Shown here piece by piece: positions 17,677 through 27,169 of a stretch of 64,000 bases of DNA (positions within the stretch are counted from its first letter, which is position 1; each line of letters opens with the position of its first letter). The notes beneath the pieces were generated by a model, which did not search any database, had not been told where the DNA came from, and worked only from the letters and a program-made list of their open reading frames with translations. This DNA comes from Kineococcus mangrovi. GTDB taxonomy: Bacteria; Actinomycetota; Actinomycetes; Actinomycetales; Kineococcaceae. The position numbers and the translations under genes are program-made. The stretch spans positions 154,019 through 218,018 of the forward strand of contig NZ_JBGGTQ010000008.1 in assembly GCF_041320705.1 (NCBI RefSeq). The letters are read 5' to 3'.

Positions 17677-18495
17677 GTGAGTGGTCACCGGAGGGGAGCC
17701 GACCCGGCGGAGGACGACCTGGTCCGTGCGCTGCGGCGCGCGGGCACGGCCGACGCCGGGGTCGACGTGACCGTCCTCGTCGCAGGAGCGCGGGGGCGCG
17801 CCCGCACCCTGCGCCGTCGCCGCCGGGGGGTGGCCGGTGTCGTCGCCGTCCTCGCCCTCGGGCTGCCGCTCGGGGTGTCCCAGTGGGCCCAGGACCCGAC
17901 GACGGTGCGGCCCGTCGTCCCCGCCACGACGCCCCCGGCGACGGCGGTCCCCAACGAGGCCCTGCTGACCACGCGGGACGTCGAGGCGGTCGTGCCCGGT
18001 CTGGAGCTGTCGGGGCAGAACGTCTCCGTGAACTCCGGCTTCTGCCAGGACGACGCCTACGACGGGACGGACACGATCGTCGACAGCCGGGCGGCGGGGT
18101 GGGGCGGGTCGCCGACCGCGCGCCCGGGCCCGCCGGAGGACGTCGGGCTGCGCGTGCTGCTGTTCCGCGGCACGGCCGCACAGGACTGGACGGCCGCCAC
18201 CGAGCAGGACGCCCGGGACTGCGCGACGACGCAGCTGGAGGGCGCGTCCTGGACGCTCGCCCCCGCGGCCGTCGCCGCCGAGCAGGTGATCGCCGGCTAC
18301 CGCCCGGCCACCCTCGGCGACGACCCGTCGTGGCAGGCGATCGTGGTGGCGCGCTCGGGCCAGCTCGTCGTGAAGGTCACGACGACCACCTACCAGCCCG
18401 ACGGGCAGGCCACCCTCGACCAGGCCGCCGCCCTGGCCTCGCGCGAGCTCGACCTCGCGGCGGCCCTCACCGAGGCCGGGGGTGCGCCGCGGTGA
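17677..18495 (+). CDS. Single-TM membrane protein upstream of sigma factor
   Basis: 272 residues, function not recognised. The first 50 residues are charged (AEDDLVRALRRAG...RGRARTLRRRRRG) and lie before one membrane helix (VAGVVAVLALGLPLGVS, about 50-66). About 200 extracytoplasmic residues follow, with three cysteines. That topology resembles membrane anti-sigma factors, but no zinc-binding HxxxCxxC motif is present. The GTG at 17677 follows GGAGGGGAGGA. Its stop overlaps the sigma factor start (GTGA), so the two are translationally coupled. A role in controlling the sigma factor is inferred from position only. Confidence 0.7.
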   Translation: MSGHRRGADPAEDDLVRALRRAGTADAGVDVTVLVAGARGRARTLRRRRRGVAGVVAVLALGLPLGVSQWAQDPTTVRPVVPATTPPATAVPNEALLTTRDVEAVVPGLELSGQNVSVNSGFCQDDAYDGTDTIVDSRAAGWGGSPTARPGPPEDVGLRVLLFRGTAAQDWTAATEQDARDCATTQLEGASWTLAPAAVAAEQVIAGYRPATLGDDPSWQAIVVARSGQLVVKVTTTTYQPDGQATLDQAAALASRELDLAAALTEAGGAPR

Positions 18496-19016
18496 CGATC
18501 CCCGGCACGCCCACCCGTCCGCCCGGCACCGGGGCCCTCACCTTCGAGGAGTTCGTCACCGCCCGCGGCCCGGCGCTCGTGCGCCTGGCCCGCGGGCTGC
18601 TCCGCGACCCGCACGCGGCCGAGGACGTCGTCCAGGACGTGCTCGCCAAGGCCCTGCTGAAGTGGGGCCGGGTGAGCGCGGCCGACGACCCGGTCGCCTA
18701 CGTGAACCGCATGGTGGTCAACGCCTCCACCTCCTTCTGGCGGCGGGCCGCGCGGCGCGAACGCCCCACCGGGGACCTGCCCGAGAGCGCGACCGCCGAC
18801 CGCAGCGGGCAGTTCGCCGACCGCGACGAGCTGCTCACCGCGCTGCGCCGGTTGCCGACCAAGCAGCGCACGGTGCTCGTCCTGCGCCACTTCGAGGACT
18901 GCTCGGACGAGCAGATCGCCGACCTGCTCGACGTCACGACGGGCACGGTCCGCAGCAACGCCCACCGCGGGCTGGCGACCCTGCGCGAGCACCTGGCGGG
19001 GGACCGGGGCCGCTGA
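18492..19016 (+). CDS. SigE-family ECF RNA polymerase sigma factor
   Basis: 174 residues with sigma region 2 ([38 protein letters not shown]..., including the promoter-melting part) and region 4 ([44 protein letters not shown]). Length and motifs match the actinobacterial 'SigE family' of group 4 sigma factors. It should direct RNA polymerase to a specialised promoter set. It starts inside the stop of the preceding membrane protein gene. No partner with a classic anti-sigma domain lies downstream. Confidence 0.9.
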   Translation: MTIPGTPTRPPGTGALTFEEFVTARGPALVRLARGLLRDPHAAEDVVQDVLAKALLKWGRVSAADDPVAYVNRMVVNASTSFWRRAARRERPTGDLPESATADRSGQFADRDELLTALRRLPTKQRTVLVLRHFEDCSDEQIADLLDVTTGTVRSNAHRGLATLREHLAGDRGR

Positions 19017-19101
19017 CCTCAAGTTCCCCCCGCACCCGGCCGAAGTACTCACAGGAGCACCGCTTCTAGAACTTTCGTCACCCGGTGTGGGGGAGCTACC
19101 A

Positions 19102-20655
19102 GTGTTCGGACGCCAGAAGGTCACCGTCGGTCACGTCGCCACGGGACCGATGCCGCGCGACGTCGAAGCGCTGGAGGCGGTCCTCGCCGCGCTCGACGGG
19201 GGCATCACCACCGAGCTGGAGGCCCAGCTCGCCTGCGTCCGGGCGCTCGCGGGGGCGCTCGACCTCAGCTACGGCGCGGTCTGGCTGCCCGGTCCGGACG
19301 GCCGCTTCACCGTCGCGGCGGAGGTGGGTCCGCTGAGCCAGGCCCTGTCCTCGAGCCGGTCCATCGCCGTCGGCGCCGGGGACGGGTGCGGCGGCAAGGC
19401 CATCACCTCCCGCGAACCGGTGCAGTGCGACGACTCCCCCGAGGCGATGGCCTGCCAGCGCTGGCGCGACGCCCGCGCCGCCGGGGCCAAGAGCGGTGGT
19501 CAGCTGCCCGTCGTGGAGAACGGCCGGGTGGTCGCGATCCACGAGTACTACTCGCGCAACGAGCTGCCGTTCTTCGGGGGCCGGGCCGAGAAGTGGTCGG
19601 CCATCCAGCGGGTCGCCGCGCACTCCCGCCGCCGCGCGCTGGACACGGCGACCCTGCAGGAGACCCTCAACGACCGCGCCGCGGTGACGACCGTCGTGAC
19701 CACCGTCGGTGCCGCCGCCACCCAGGAGGCCGCGCTGCGCACCGCCCTGGAGACCGTGCGCGAGGCGTTCGGCTGGGCCTACGGGTCGTACTGGGCGCTG
19801 GACGAGGAGAGCGCGACGCTGAGGTTCGCGGTCGAGTCGGGGTCGGCGGGGGAGGAGTTCCGCCGCGTCACCCTCGCCGCGAGCTTCGCCGAGGGCGTCG
19901 GCCTGTCCGGACGGGCCTGGCGCCAGCGCGACCTCGTCTACGTCCGCGACCTGGCCGAGGTGACCGACTGCGTCCGGGCCCCCGCGGCCCAGCGCGCCGG
20001 CGTGAAGTCCGGCGTGTGCTTCCCGGTCCTGTCCGAGGGCCGGGTCGTGGGGACCATGGACTTCTTCGCCACCGACGTCATCGAGCTGTCCGACTCGCGC
20101 GCCTCCTCGCTGCGCAACGTCCAGCAGCTCGTCTCGCAACGGCTGGACGTCCTGCGCCGCAGCGAGCACGACGCAGCCCGGTCGCACGAACTGCTCGACA
20201 CGGTCTCGCGGCTGCGCGACGCGGTGAACGACGCGGGCCGCGTCGCGGACGCCGCCGTGGGCCAGGCCTCGACCATGACGGGTGAGGTGGACGCGCTCAC
20301 CCAGGCGTCGGCGGCGGTCGGGGAGGTCATCAAGATCATCTCCGGGATCGCCGACCAGACGAACCTCCTCGCGCTCAACGCCACGATCGAGGCCGCCCGC
20401 GCCGGGGAGCTCGGCCGGGGTTTCGCCGTCGTCGCCAGCGAGGTCAAGGACCTGGCGCGCGAGACCGCCGACGCCACCCAGCGCGTCGCGCAGCAGGTCG
20501 CCGGCATCCAGGCCTCCAGCTCGGCCGTCTCCGGCGGCATCAACGAGACCGCCGCGATCATCCGCGAACTGGACGCGGTGCAGGCGCGCATCTCCGAGGT
20601 CATCGACGAGCAGGTCGCGATGGCGACCGCGTACGAGCACCCCTCGTCGCGCTGA
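19102..20655 (+). CDS. Cytosolic chemoreceptor with two GAF domains
   Basis: 517 residues with no membrane helix. Two GAF-type sensory domains cover about 30-180 and 200-350; GAF1 has clustered cysteines ([23 protein letters not shown]) and GAF2 has TDCVRAP and SGVCFPV. The C-terminal third is an MCP signalling coiled coil with the conserved tip [33 protein letters not shown]. It stops soon after [12 protein letters not shown], about 40 residues earlier than most receptors. It probably senses an internal or redox cue. The GTG at 19102 is preferred because GGGGAG lies before it; a GTG at 19087 has no ribosome site. Confidence 0.88.
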   Translation: MFGRQKVTVGHVATGPMPRDVEALEAVLAALDGGITTELEAQLACVRALAGALDLSYGAVWLPGPDGRFTVAAEVGPLSQALSSSRSIAVGAGDGCGGKAITSREPVQCDDSPEAMACQRWRDARAAGAKSGGQLPVVENGRVVAIHEYYSRNELPFFGGRAEKWSAIQRVAAHSRRRALDTATLQETLNDRAAVTTVVTTVGAAATQEAALRTALETVREAFGWAYGSYWALDEESATLRFAVESGSAGEEFRRVTLAASFAEGVGLSGRAWRQRDLVYVRDLAEVTDCVRAPAAQRAGVKSGVCFPVLSEGRVVGTMDFFATDVIELSDSRASSLRNVQQLVSQRLDVLRRSEHDAARSHELLDTVSRLRDAVNDAGRVADAAVGQASTMTGEVDALTQASAAVGEVIKIISGIADQTNLLALNATIEAARAGELGRGFAVVASEVKDLARETADATQRVAQQVAGIQASSSAVSGGINETAAIIRELDAVQARISEVIDEQVAMATAYEHPSSR

Positions 20656-20663
20656 CCCCCTGA

Positions 20664-20706
20664 ACCCGCCGCACCGTCGTCCGCCCTGAGCGGACGGCGG
20701 TGCGGC
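20664..20706 (+). terminator. Long hairpin after the GAF chemoreceptor
   Basis: Arms 20664-20682 and 20688-20706 form a 19-base-pair stem with one G-T pair and a 5-base loop. It begins nine bases after the receptor stop. Confidence 0.8.
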
Positions 20707-20756
20707 GGCCCCACCCGTCCCGTAGCGTCACCGGGAACCGACCGGTGGAGGTTCCC

Positions 20757-21116
20757 GTGCGCACGTCGACCGTCGTCCCGTCCCGCCGCGTGCGCCGCCG
20801 GCCGGACCCGCTGCTGCGCGACGTCCTCGGCGGCGTGCTGCGGGCCGAGCGGACCGCGCAGGCCCGCACCCTGTCCGACGTCGCCACCGCCGCGCGGGTG
20901 TCCCTGGCGCACCTGTCCGAGGTCGAGCGCGGGCGCAAGGAGCCGTCCTCGGAGGTGCTGGCCGCCATCTGCGGTGCCCTCGGCCTCGACCTCGCGGACC
21001 TGCTGCTGCGCACCGGCCGCCACGTGCGCGACCTGACGTCGGTCACCGCGCCGGCGGCCCCCGCCGCGGGGTCCTTCCGCGCCGGGCCCGGCGTCTCGCT
21101 CTCGCTCGTCGCCTGA
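20757..21116 (+). CDS. ClgR-like XRE-family regulator
   Basis: 119 residues built around one helix-turn-helix: LLRDVLGGVLRAERTAQARTLSDVATAARVSLAHLSEVERGRKEPSSEVLAAICGALGL. This closely follows the actinobacterial ClgR pattern, where the protein activates clp protease and lon-type genes under proteotoxic stress and is itself a Clp substrate. The C-terminal tail (about 35 residues) is Ala/Ser rich and ends in LSLVA, which could be a degradation signal; that is an inference. The GTG at 20757 follows GGTGGAGG. A clpP pair lies about 8 kb away, but there is no direct link in sequence. Confidence 0.7.
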   Translation: MRTSTVVPSRRVRRRPDPLLRDVLGGVLRAERTAQARTLSDVATAARVSLAHLSEVERGRKEPSSEVLAAICGALGLDLADLLLRTGRHVRDLTSVTAPAAPAAGSFRAGPGVSLSLVA

Positions 21117-21161
21117 GCCGGCGGGTCCCACCCCGTCGGGGTCGCGGAGGCGTCGTGGACG

Positions 21162-22163
21162 TCAGGGCGTGCGCCGTCGCGGTGCCGGCCCGGTGGACCC
21201 CGCGGCGACGAGGTCGAGCATCCGGTCCCGCCCCCCGCCGGGAGCGCCCCGGTCGAGCTCGGAACGTATCGAGTCGGCGATGAAGGCGGCGGCGCCGGCG
21301 AAGTCGTAGCGGACGCTGCTGAGCGTCGGGGTGAGGAGCGCGCCGAACGGGTCCGCGTCCACGCCGACGACGGACAGGTCGCCGGGCACGTCGATCCCCT
21401 CGCGCGCCGCGGCGAGCAGGACCGCCCCCGCGAAGAGGTCGTTGAAGCAGCAGACGGCGGTCACCGGGTGCCTCCCGCCCACCCACCGCCGCAGGACGGG
21501 CCGCAGGGCCTCGCCCGCGTCCGTGAGCGCTCCCGGGACCACGTGCGGCGGGACCGCGAGCCCGTGGGCCCGGGCTGCGAGCCGCACCCCCTGCGCGCGG
21601 TTCGCGCTGAGGGTGGCGAGCAGGGCGTCCTCGACGGTCACGTGCGCGAGCCGGCGGTGCCCCAGGGCCACGAGGTGCTGCACCTGCAGGGCCCCGACGG
21701 CGCGTTCGAGGTGCTCGACCGAGTGGGCGATGCTCAGCACGGGGATGCCGGCCCCCCGCGCCGCGGACCGGTCGTCGGCGGTCAGGGGCATCACCTCGAC
21801 GACGACCCCGGGGTTGACGTCGCGCAGCACGTCGGCCAGCCGGGCACCGCCGCCGGCGGTCCACGTGAGCAGCGACCGGCCCCGCTGGGCGAGGGCGTCG
21901 GTCAGCTGCCCCAGCAGCCGGTCCACGTTGCCCGCGAACGGGAGCCGGCCCAGCGCCACGAGGACGCAGTGGTAGTCCCCGCCCCGCAGGCTGCGCGCGG
22001 CGGCGTGGGGGATGTACGCCAGGCGCGAGGCGGCCTCCTCCACGCGCCGGCGCGTCTCCTCGGGGAAGGAGTGCCGGGTGCTGCCGCTCAGGACGTAGCT
22101 CACCGTCGACCGCGAGACACCGGCCGCGGCGGCCACGTCAGCGCTCGTCGCCCTCCTGTGCAC
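21162..22163 (-). CDS. LacI-family transcriptional repressor
   Basis: 333 residues. The N-terminal helix-turn-helix is SADVAAAAGVSRSTVSYVLSG with the hinge helix SRLAYIPHAAARSLRGG. A periplasmic-binding-protein-like sugar-sensing domain fills the remainder (VLSIAHSVEHLERAVG, ALGHRRLAHV, VCCFNDLFAGAVL, VDADPFGALLTPTLSSV). The GTG at 22163 follows GGAGGA, five bases away. It is divergent from the MFS-rhamnosidase genes and very probably represses them, responding to rhamnose or a derivative. A matching palindrome sits in the divergent promoter. Confidence 0.88.
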   Translation of the reverse strand: MHRRATSADVAAAAGVSRSTVSYVLSGSTRHSFPEETRRRVEEAASRLAYIPHAAARSLRGGDYHCVLVALGRLPFAGNVDRLLGQLTDALAQRGRSLLTWTAGGGARLADVLRDVNPGVVVEVMPLTADDRSAARGAGIPVLSIAHSVEHLERAVGALQVQHLVALGHRRLAHVTVEDALLATLSANRAQGVRLAARAHGLAVPPHVVPGALTDAGEALRPVLRRWVGGRHPVTAVCCFNDLFAGAVLLAAAREGIDVPGDLSVVGVDADPFGALLTPTLSSVRYDFAGAAAFIADSIRSELDRGAPGGGRDRMLDLVAAGSTGPAPRRRTP

Positions 22164-22254
22164 GCGTCCTCCGTGGGTCTCGTCCCAGCGCACGGTAACC
22201 GATCGACCCACCCCGGTCGGCGGACCGCGCGAAGGGGTGGTTCCCTGGCACCCC

Positions 22255-22283
22255 TTGAGTGGATCGATTCAATCGCCTACCGT
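22255..22283 (+). promoter_or_regulatory. Promoter of the rhamnoside locus
   Basis: TTGAGT (22255-22260) and TACCGT (22278-22283) are spaced by 17 bases. The start would lie near 22290, giving a leader of about 45 bases before the MFS gene. Confidence 0.5.
22257..22274. promoter_or_regulatory. Putative LacI-family operator
   Basis: An imperfect 18-base palindrome, GAGTGG-ATCGAT-TCAATC, symmetric at 14 of 18 positions around a central CG as in LacI-family operators. It starts in the -35 box and fills the spacer, so bound repressor would block polymerase. Confidence 0.55.
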
Positions 22284-22333
22284 GGTCACACGTGTGAGTG
22301 AGAAGTACGCCCGAGTTCGAAGGAGAACCCGCC

Positions 22334-23641
22334 ATGTCCCCCCTCCCCACCCCGCCGTCCGACCCGTCGGTCGCCGCGCGCCCGAACCCCTGGCGCGTCG
22401 GCGTCATCGCCGGGATGGCGTCCTACATCGACGCCGCCGCCCTCGTGACGTCCGGCATCGCCCTGGTCATCTACGGGATGACCGTCGGGATCACCCAGGA
22501 CCAGATCGCCCTGCTGTCCGGGGCCCTGACGTTCAGCGTCGCCGCCGGAGCCCTGGTCGGCGGCCGGCTCGGCGACCGCTTCGGCCGGCGCCGCGTCTTC
22601 CTCGTGACGATGCTGTTCATCGTCGCGGGCTCCGCCCTCGCCACCGTCGGGACGACGTTCGGGGTCCTGCTGGTCGCGATCGTGCTGCTGGGCCTCGGGG
22701 TGGGCGCGGACCTGCCGGTCTCCCTCGCCACGATCGCGGAGGCCGCCGACGACGGGAACCGCGGCAAGATCATCATCCTGTCGAACTCGCTGTGGCTGGT
22801 CGGCATCATCGTCGCCGTCGGGATGGCGGCCTTCGTCGGTGACCTCGGACGCCTCGGCGGGCAGATCATGGTCGGACACGTCGGCGTCGTCGCCCTGGTC
22901 GTCCTGCTGGCCAGGCTCACGGTTCCCGAGTCGCAGGTCTGGCTGGCCGCCCGCCGCGCCGGGACCCTGCCCTCCACCACGCCCGGTGTCCGGGTGCGCG
23001 ACCTCTTGCGCACCCCCTACGCCCGGCCGATGGTGGCGCTGGTGGTGTTCTACGCCCTGACGAACCTGGGCGCCAACACGTACGGGCAGTACAACACCTT
23101 CATGGCGACCACCTACGCCGGGGCGACCGTGGCGCAGTTCAACCGGTGGGCGCTGGTGGTGCTCATCGCCTCGCTCGTCGTCGGCCTGGGTTACATGCGG
23201 TTCGTCGACACCCACCGCCGCTTCGCGTTCTTCGCGGTCGGCGCGCTGCTCACCACGTCCAGCTACTTCGTCCTCGGCATCGCCGGGTTCACCCTCACGA
23301 CGCTCGTCGTCGCACTCGTGATCAGCAGCCTGGGCAACAGCGTGGCGTTCGAGGGCATCATGAAGATCTGGACCCAGGAGTCCTTCCCCACGACCCTGCG
23401 GTCCACCGCGCAGGGCACCATCGTCGCGGTCGCCCGCATCTCCGCGGCCATCCTCGCCGCCGCGACACCCGCCCTGCTCCGGTTCGACAACCAGGGTTTC
23501 TTCCTCGTCCTGGGTGCGGTCGTGGCCGTGGGGTTCCTCGTGGCGGGTCTGACGTTCCGGCGTCCTCCCGTGAACACCTTCGTCGACGACCCGACGACCC
23601 CGACCGCCGAGACCGGCCACCCGGCCACCGCCCGGTCCTGA
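22334..23641 (+). CDS. MFS sugar transporter
   Basis: 435 residues with about 12 membrane helices. The MFS signature GGRLGDRFGRRRVFLVTM lies between TM2 and TM3. A cytoplasmic loop (ESQVWLAARRAGTLPSTTPGVRVRDLLRTPYARP) separates the two halves. The fold resembles the sugar-porter type of MFS. Placement in front of an alpha-rhamnosidase and opposite a LacI repressor suggests uptake of rhamnose, rhamnosides or rhamnose-bearing plant glycosides; substrate specificity is inferred. The ATG at 22334 follows AAGGAGAA. Confidence 0.88.
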   Translation: MSPLPTPPSDPSVAARPNPWRVGVIAGMASYIDAAALVTSGIALVIYGMTVGITQDQIALLSGALTFSVAAGALVGGRLGDRFGRRRVFLVTMLFIVAGSALATVGTTFGVLLVAIVLLGLGVGADLPVSLATIAEAADDGNRGKIIILSNSLWLVGIIVAVGMAAFVGDLGRLGGQIMVGHVGVVALVVLLARLTVPESQVWLAARRAGTLPSTTPGVRVRDLLRTPYARPMVALVVFYALTNLGANTYGQYNTFMATTYAGATVAQFNRWALVVLIASLVVGLGYMRFVDTHRRFAFFAVGALLTTSSYFVLGIAGFTLTTLVVALVISSLGNSVAFEGIMKIWTQESFPTTLRSTAQGTIVAVARISAAILAAATPALLRFDNQGFFLVLGAVVAVGFLVAGLTFRRPPVNTFVDDPTTPTAETGHPATARS

Positions 23642-23665
23642 TCCGCGACCCGCAGGAGTTTCTCG

Positions 23666-26293
23666 ATGGTCCCCACCCCGTCCGCCCCCGTCTTCGAGCA
23701 CCACGCCCCTCACCGGCTGGGGACGGGGGAGGCGGCCCCGCGGCTGTCCTGGCTGGTCGACGGGGCGGCGCAGGGTTACCGGCAGCACGCCGCCCGGGTG
23801 CAGGTGCTCACGACGACGCCGCGCGGGCAGCAGACCCGCAGCACCCACCACCTGCCCGGTCCGGACCAGGTCCTCGTGCCCTGGCCCTCGGCGCCGGTCG
23901 CCTCCCGGACCCGGATCGCCGTGCGGGTCCAGGTGGACGACGGTGATGCCTGGAGCCCCTGGGGTCCGTGGGGGCACGTCGAGACCGGGCTCCTCGACCC
24001 GGCGGACTGGACGGCTCGACCCGTCGGCCCGCCACCGTCGCAGGACGGCGAGCCCGGCCGCGTGCGGGCGACGTTCCACCTGCCCGCCGACCCGGTGCAC
24101 GCCCGGCTCTACCTGTCCGCCCACGGACTGGTAGAGGCGGAGGTCAACGGCCGGCGCGTGGGGGACGAGGAACTCACGCCAGGCTGGACGAGCTACCGCC
24201 ACCGCCTGCGGTACGCCACCTTCGACGTCACCGAGCAGGTGCGCGCGGGGGAGAACGCGCTGGGCCTGTGGCTCGGGGACGGCTGGTGGCGGGGACGTCT
24301 GGGGTTCGGTGAGGGCGTCGAACGCTTCTACGGCGACCACCTCGCCGTCATCGCCCAGCTCGAGGTCGTGGACGCCGACGGCGAGCGGCACGTCGTGTCC
24401 TCGGGGCCGGGGTGGCGCACCGGTCGCGGTCCCGTGCGAGCCAGCGGCCTCTACGACGGCGAGCACGTCGACCTGCGCGACGACGACCCCTCGTGGTCCA
24501 CGCCGGAGCACGACGACGCCACGTGGGGACCGGTCGTCGTGCACGAGCTGGACCCCGGCAGCGCCCTCGTGGCCCCCACCGGGCCGCCGGTGCGCTGCGT
24601 GGAGGAGCTCGAACCCGTCTCGGCGGTCGAGCGGGAACCCGGTCGCTGGGTGCTCGACTTCGGGCAGAACCACAGCGGGCGCCTGCAGGTGCGGGCCTCG
24701 GGCCCGGCGGGGCACCAGCTGCGGTTCCGGCACGCGGAGGTGCTCGTCGACGGCGAGCTGCACACCGCGCCGCTGCGCAGCGCCCTGGCCACGGACGTGC
24801 TCGTCCTCGACGGGACCGACGTCGAGTGGGAACCCCGGTTCACCGTCCACGGCTACCGGTACGCGGAGGTCAGCGGCTGGTCCGGACCCCTGCGGCCCGG
24901 GGACGTGGTCTCCCGCGTCCTGAGTTCCGACGTGCCCCGGACCGGGTGGTTCCGCTGCTCCGACCCGCTGCTGCAGCGGCTGCACGAGAACGTGGTCTGG
25001 GGCGCGCGGTCGAACTTCGTCGACGTCCCGACGGACTGCCCGCAGCGGGACGAACGGCTCGGCTGGACGGGGGACCTGCAGGTGTTCGCGCCGACGGCGG
25101 CCTTCCTGTTCGGCGTGACCGGGATGCTCACCTCGTGGCTGCGCGACCTCGCGGCCGAGCAGGAGGAACTCGACTGGGTCCCACCCTTCGTGCCCTACCT
25201 GCCGCTGCCCCCGTTCACGGAACTCCCGCGCGACCCGATGGCCGTCTGGGGAGACGTCGCGGTCCTGACACCCGACGTGCTGCACACGGCGACCGGGGAC
25301 GCGGCCCTCCTGCGGGCGCAGCTGCCCAGCGCCGTCCGGTGGTTGCAGCACGTGGAGCGGTCGGCCGGGCCGGGTCGCGTGGTGCACGACACCGAGCAGC
25401 TCGGCGACTGGCTGGACCCGGCCGCCCCGCCGGAGAACCCCTTCGAGGCCACCACCGACCGCTTCCTCGTGGCCACCGCCTACTTCGCGCACGCCGCCGC
25501 GCGGCTCGCCGCCACGGCCCGGACGCTGGGGGAGGACCGCCTCGCCCACGAGCAGGAGGTCCTGGCGGGCGAGGTGCGGTCCGCCTTCGCCCGCGAGTTC
25601 CTCACCCCCGACGGCCGCCCCCGCGACGACACCCAGACGGCGCACGCGCTCGCCACGGTGTTCGGGCTCTGGCCGGACGAGCGGACCGCGGCGGCAGGGG
25701 GTCGCCGGCTCGCCGAGCTCGTGCGGGAGGCCGACGGCCGCATCGCGACGGGTTTCGCGGGAACACCCGTCGTCTGCGACGCGCTCACCCGCGCCGGTCA
25801 CGTCGAGGAGGCGTACCGGTTGCTGCAGTCGACGCACTGCCCCTCCTGGCTCTACACCGTCCTGCAGGGGGCGACGACGATCTGGGAGCGCTGGGACGCC
25901 ATCCGCCCCGACGGCTCGGTCAACGACCCCACGATGACCTCGTTCAACCACTACGCCCTCGGAGCGGTCGCGGACTGGCTGCACCGCGTCGTCGCCGGGC
26001 TCGCCCCCGCAGCCCCCGGGTACCGGCACGTCCTGTTCGCCCCCAGGCCCGGCGGGACCCTGACGAGCGCCGGGGCGACCCACTCGTCCCCGTACGGGAC
26101 GGTGTCGATCGACTGGTCCCTCGCGCCCGAGGGGATGCACGTGGAGGTCGTCGTCCCCCCGGGCGTCACCGCGACCGTCGACCTGCCCGGTGCCCCGCCG
26201 GTGCAGGTCGAGCACGGCCGGCACACGTTCCACCAGCCGGTACCCCGCCACCCCGACCAGCACGACCAGCACGACGCCCAGGAGGCCCTGTGA
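23666..26293 (+). CDS. GH78 alpha-L-rhamnosidase
   Basis: 875 residues. The N-terminal beta domains include the rhamnosidase-N motif (RLYLSAHGLVEAEVNGRRVGDEELTPGWTSYRHRLRYATFDVT) and WVLDFGQNHSGRLQVR. The (alpha/alpha)6 catalytic barrel has the GH78 hallmark WGARSNFVDVPTDCPQRDERLGWTGDLQVFAPTA, holding the acidic residues that bind rhamnose, and later GATTIWERWDAI plus SFNHYALGAVADWLHR. It should release terminal alpha-L-rhamnose. No signal peptide is visible, so substrates are probably imported by the MFS protein encoded 24 bases upstream. The ATG at 23666 follows CAGGAG. Confidence 0.93.
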   Translation: MVPTPSAPVFEHHAPHRLGTGEAAPRLSWLVDGAAQGYRQHAARVQVLTTTPRGQQTRSTHHLPGPDQVLVPWPSAPVASRTRIAVRVQVDDGDAWSPWGPWGHVETGLLDPADWTARPVGPPPSQDGEPGRVRATFHLPADPVHARLYLSAHGLVEAEVNGRRVGDEELTPGWTSYRHRLRYATFDVTEQVRAGENALGLWLGDGWWRGRLGFGEGVERFYGDHLAVIAQLEVVDADGERHVVSSGPGWRTGRGPVRASGLYDGEHVDLRDDDPSWSTPEHDDATWGPVVVHELDPGSALVAPTGPPVRCVEELEPVSAVEREPGRWVLDFGQNHSGRLQVRASGPAGHQLRFRHAEVLVDGELHTAPLRSALATDVLVLDGTDVEWEPRFTVHGYRYAEVSGWSGPLRPGDVVSRVLSSDVPRTGWFRCSDPLLQRLHENVVWGARSNFVDVPTDCPQRDERLGWTGDLQVFAPTAAFLFGVTGMLTSWLRDLAAEQEELDWVPPFVPYLPLPPFTELPRDPMAVWGDVAVLTPDVLHTATGDAALLRAQLPSAVRWLQHVERSAGPGRVVHDTEQLGDWLDPAAPPENPFEATTDRFLVATAYFAHAAARLAATARTLGEDRLAHEQEVLAGEVRSAFAREFLTPDGRPRDDTQTAHALATVFGLWPDERTAAAGGRRLAELVREADGRIATGFAGTPVVCDALTRAGHVEEAYRLLQSTHCPSWLYTVLQGATTIWERWDAIRPDGSVNDPTMTSFNHYALGAVADWLHRVVAGLAPAAPGYRHVLFAPRPGGTLTSAGATHSSPYGTVSIDWSLAPEGMHVEVVVPPGVTATVDLPGAPPVQVEHGRHTFHQPVPRHPDQHDQHDAQEAL

Positions 26294-27150
26294 CCACGAG
26301 CACCCCGTCCACCACCGGGGACCGCGCCGTCGACGCCCAGGTCGGGATCGAGGTCGTGGACCGCACGGTGCCCGGACCGCACGGCCCGGTCCCGGTCCGC
26401 GAGTACCGTCCCGCCGGACCGGTGGTGGCGGGTCTCGCGTGGGCGCACGGAGGGGCCTTCCAGCACGGTGACCTCGACGTCCCCGAAGCCGACTGGGTCA
26501 GCCGCTGCCTGGCCGCCGCAGGGGTCCGCACCGTCTCGGTGGACTACCGCCTCGCCGTCGGCGACGTGTTCTTCCCCGTCCCGAGCGACGACGTCCTCGC
26601 CGCCTGGACGTGGGCCTGGCACGAGGGGTTCCGCGACCTGCCGCCGGAGCGCCGCCACCTCGGGGGTGGCAGCGCCGGCGGGAACCTGGCGGCCTCGGTG
26701 AGCCTGCAGGTGCGCGACGGCGCCGGGCCGCTGCCCGCCACGACCGTGCTCGTCTACCCGGTGCTGCACTCGGTCCTGCCCGCTCCCTCCCCCGAGCTCG
26801 CCGCCGCGTTGGCGACGTCGGGGACGGGGGAGCGGTTCGACGCCGCCCGCACCCGCGAGCTGAACCTCGCCTACGTGGGCCGGGAGGAGCTGCTGTCGCA
26901 CCCGTACGCGTTCCCGGCGCACGGTGACCTCACCGGGTTGCCGCCGACGCTCGTGGTGACCTCCGACCTCGACGACCTGCGGCCCTCGGGGGAGGCCTAC
27001 GCGGCGGCGCTCGTCGCGGCCGGGGTCGAGGTCACGGTCGTCCGGGAACCCGGGGTGCCGCACGGGCACCTGAACTTCCCCGAGACGGCGGGGGCGCAGC
27101 GGACGGTGGCCCGGCTGGTCGCCTGGCTCACCGCGGGCGCCCGGCCCTGA
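26290..27150 (+). CDS. Alpha/beta hydrolase, HSL-type esterase
   Basis: 286 residues. It carries the hormone-sensitive-lipase features: the oxyanion HGG in AWAHGGAFQHGD, the nucleophile elbow GGGSAGGNLAAS, the acid in VTSDLDDLRPSGEAY and the His in VPHGHLNFP. Such enzymes cleave short-chain acyl esters. The GTG start overlaps the rhamnosidase stop by four bases (GTGA), so the two are translationally coupled. A plausible job is deacylating esterified rhamnosides before or after rhamnose removal; this is inference from the operon. Confidence 0.88.
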   Translation: MTTSTPSTTGDRAVDAQVGIEVVDRTVPGPHGPVPVREYRPAGPVVAGLAWAHGGAFQHGDLDVPEADWVSRCLAAAGVRTVSVDYRLAVGDVFFPVPSDDVLAAWTWAWHEGFRDLPPERRHLGGGSAGGNLAASVSLQVRDGAGPLPATTVLVYPVLHSVLPAPSPELAAALATSGTGERFDAARTRELNLAYVGREELLSHPYAFPAHGDLTGLPPTLVVTSDLDDLRPSGEAYAAALVAAGVEVTVVREPGVPHGHLNFPETAGAQRTVARLVAWLTAGARP

Positions 27151-27169
27151 GGAGCCGGGCGCCCGGCGG

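Noticed and set aside
22286..26272. A minus-strand open frame of more than 1300 codons antisense to the MFS and rhamnosidase genes
   Set aside because: It is a by-product of very high GC with few stop codons; composition is Arg/Gly/Pro/His-rich low complexity and both sense genes have clear families.
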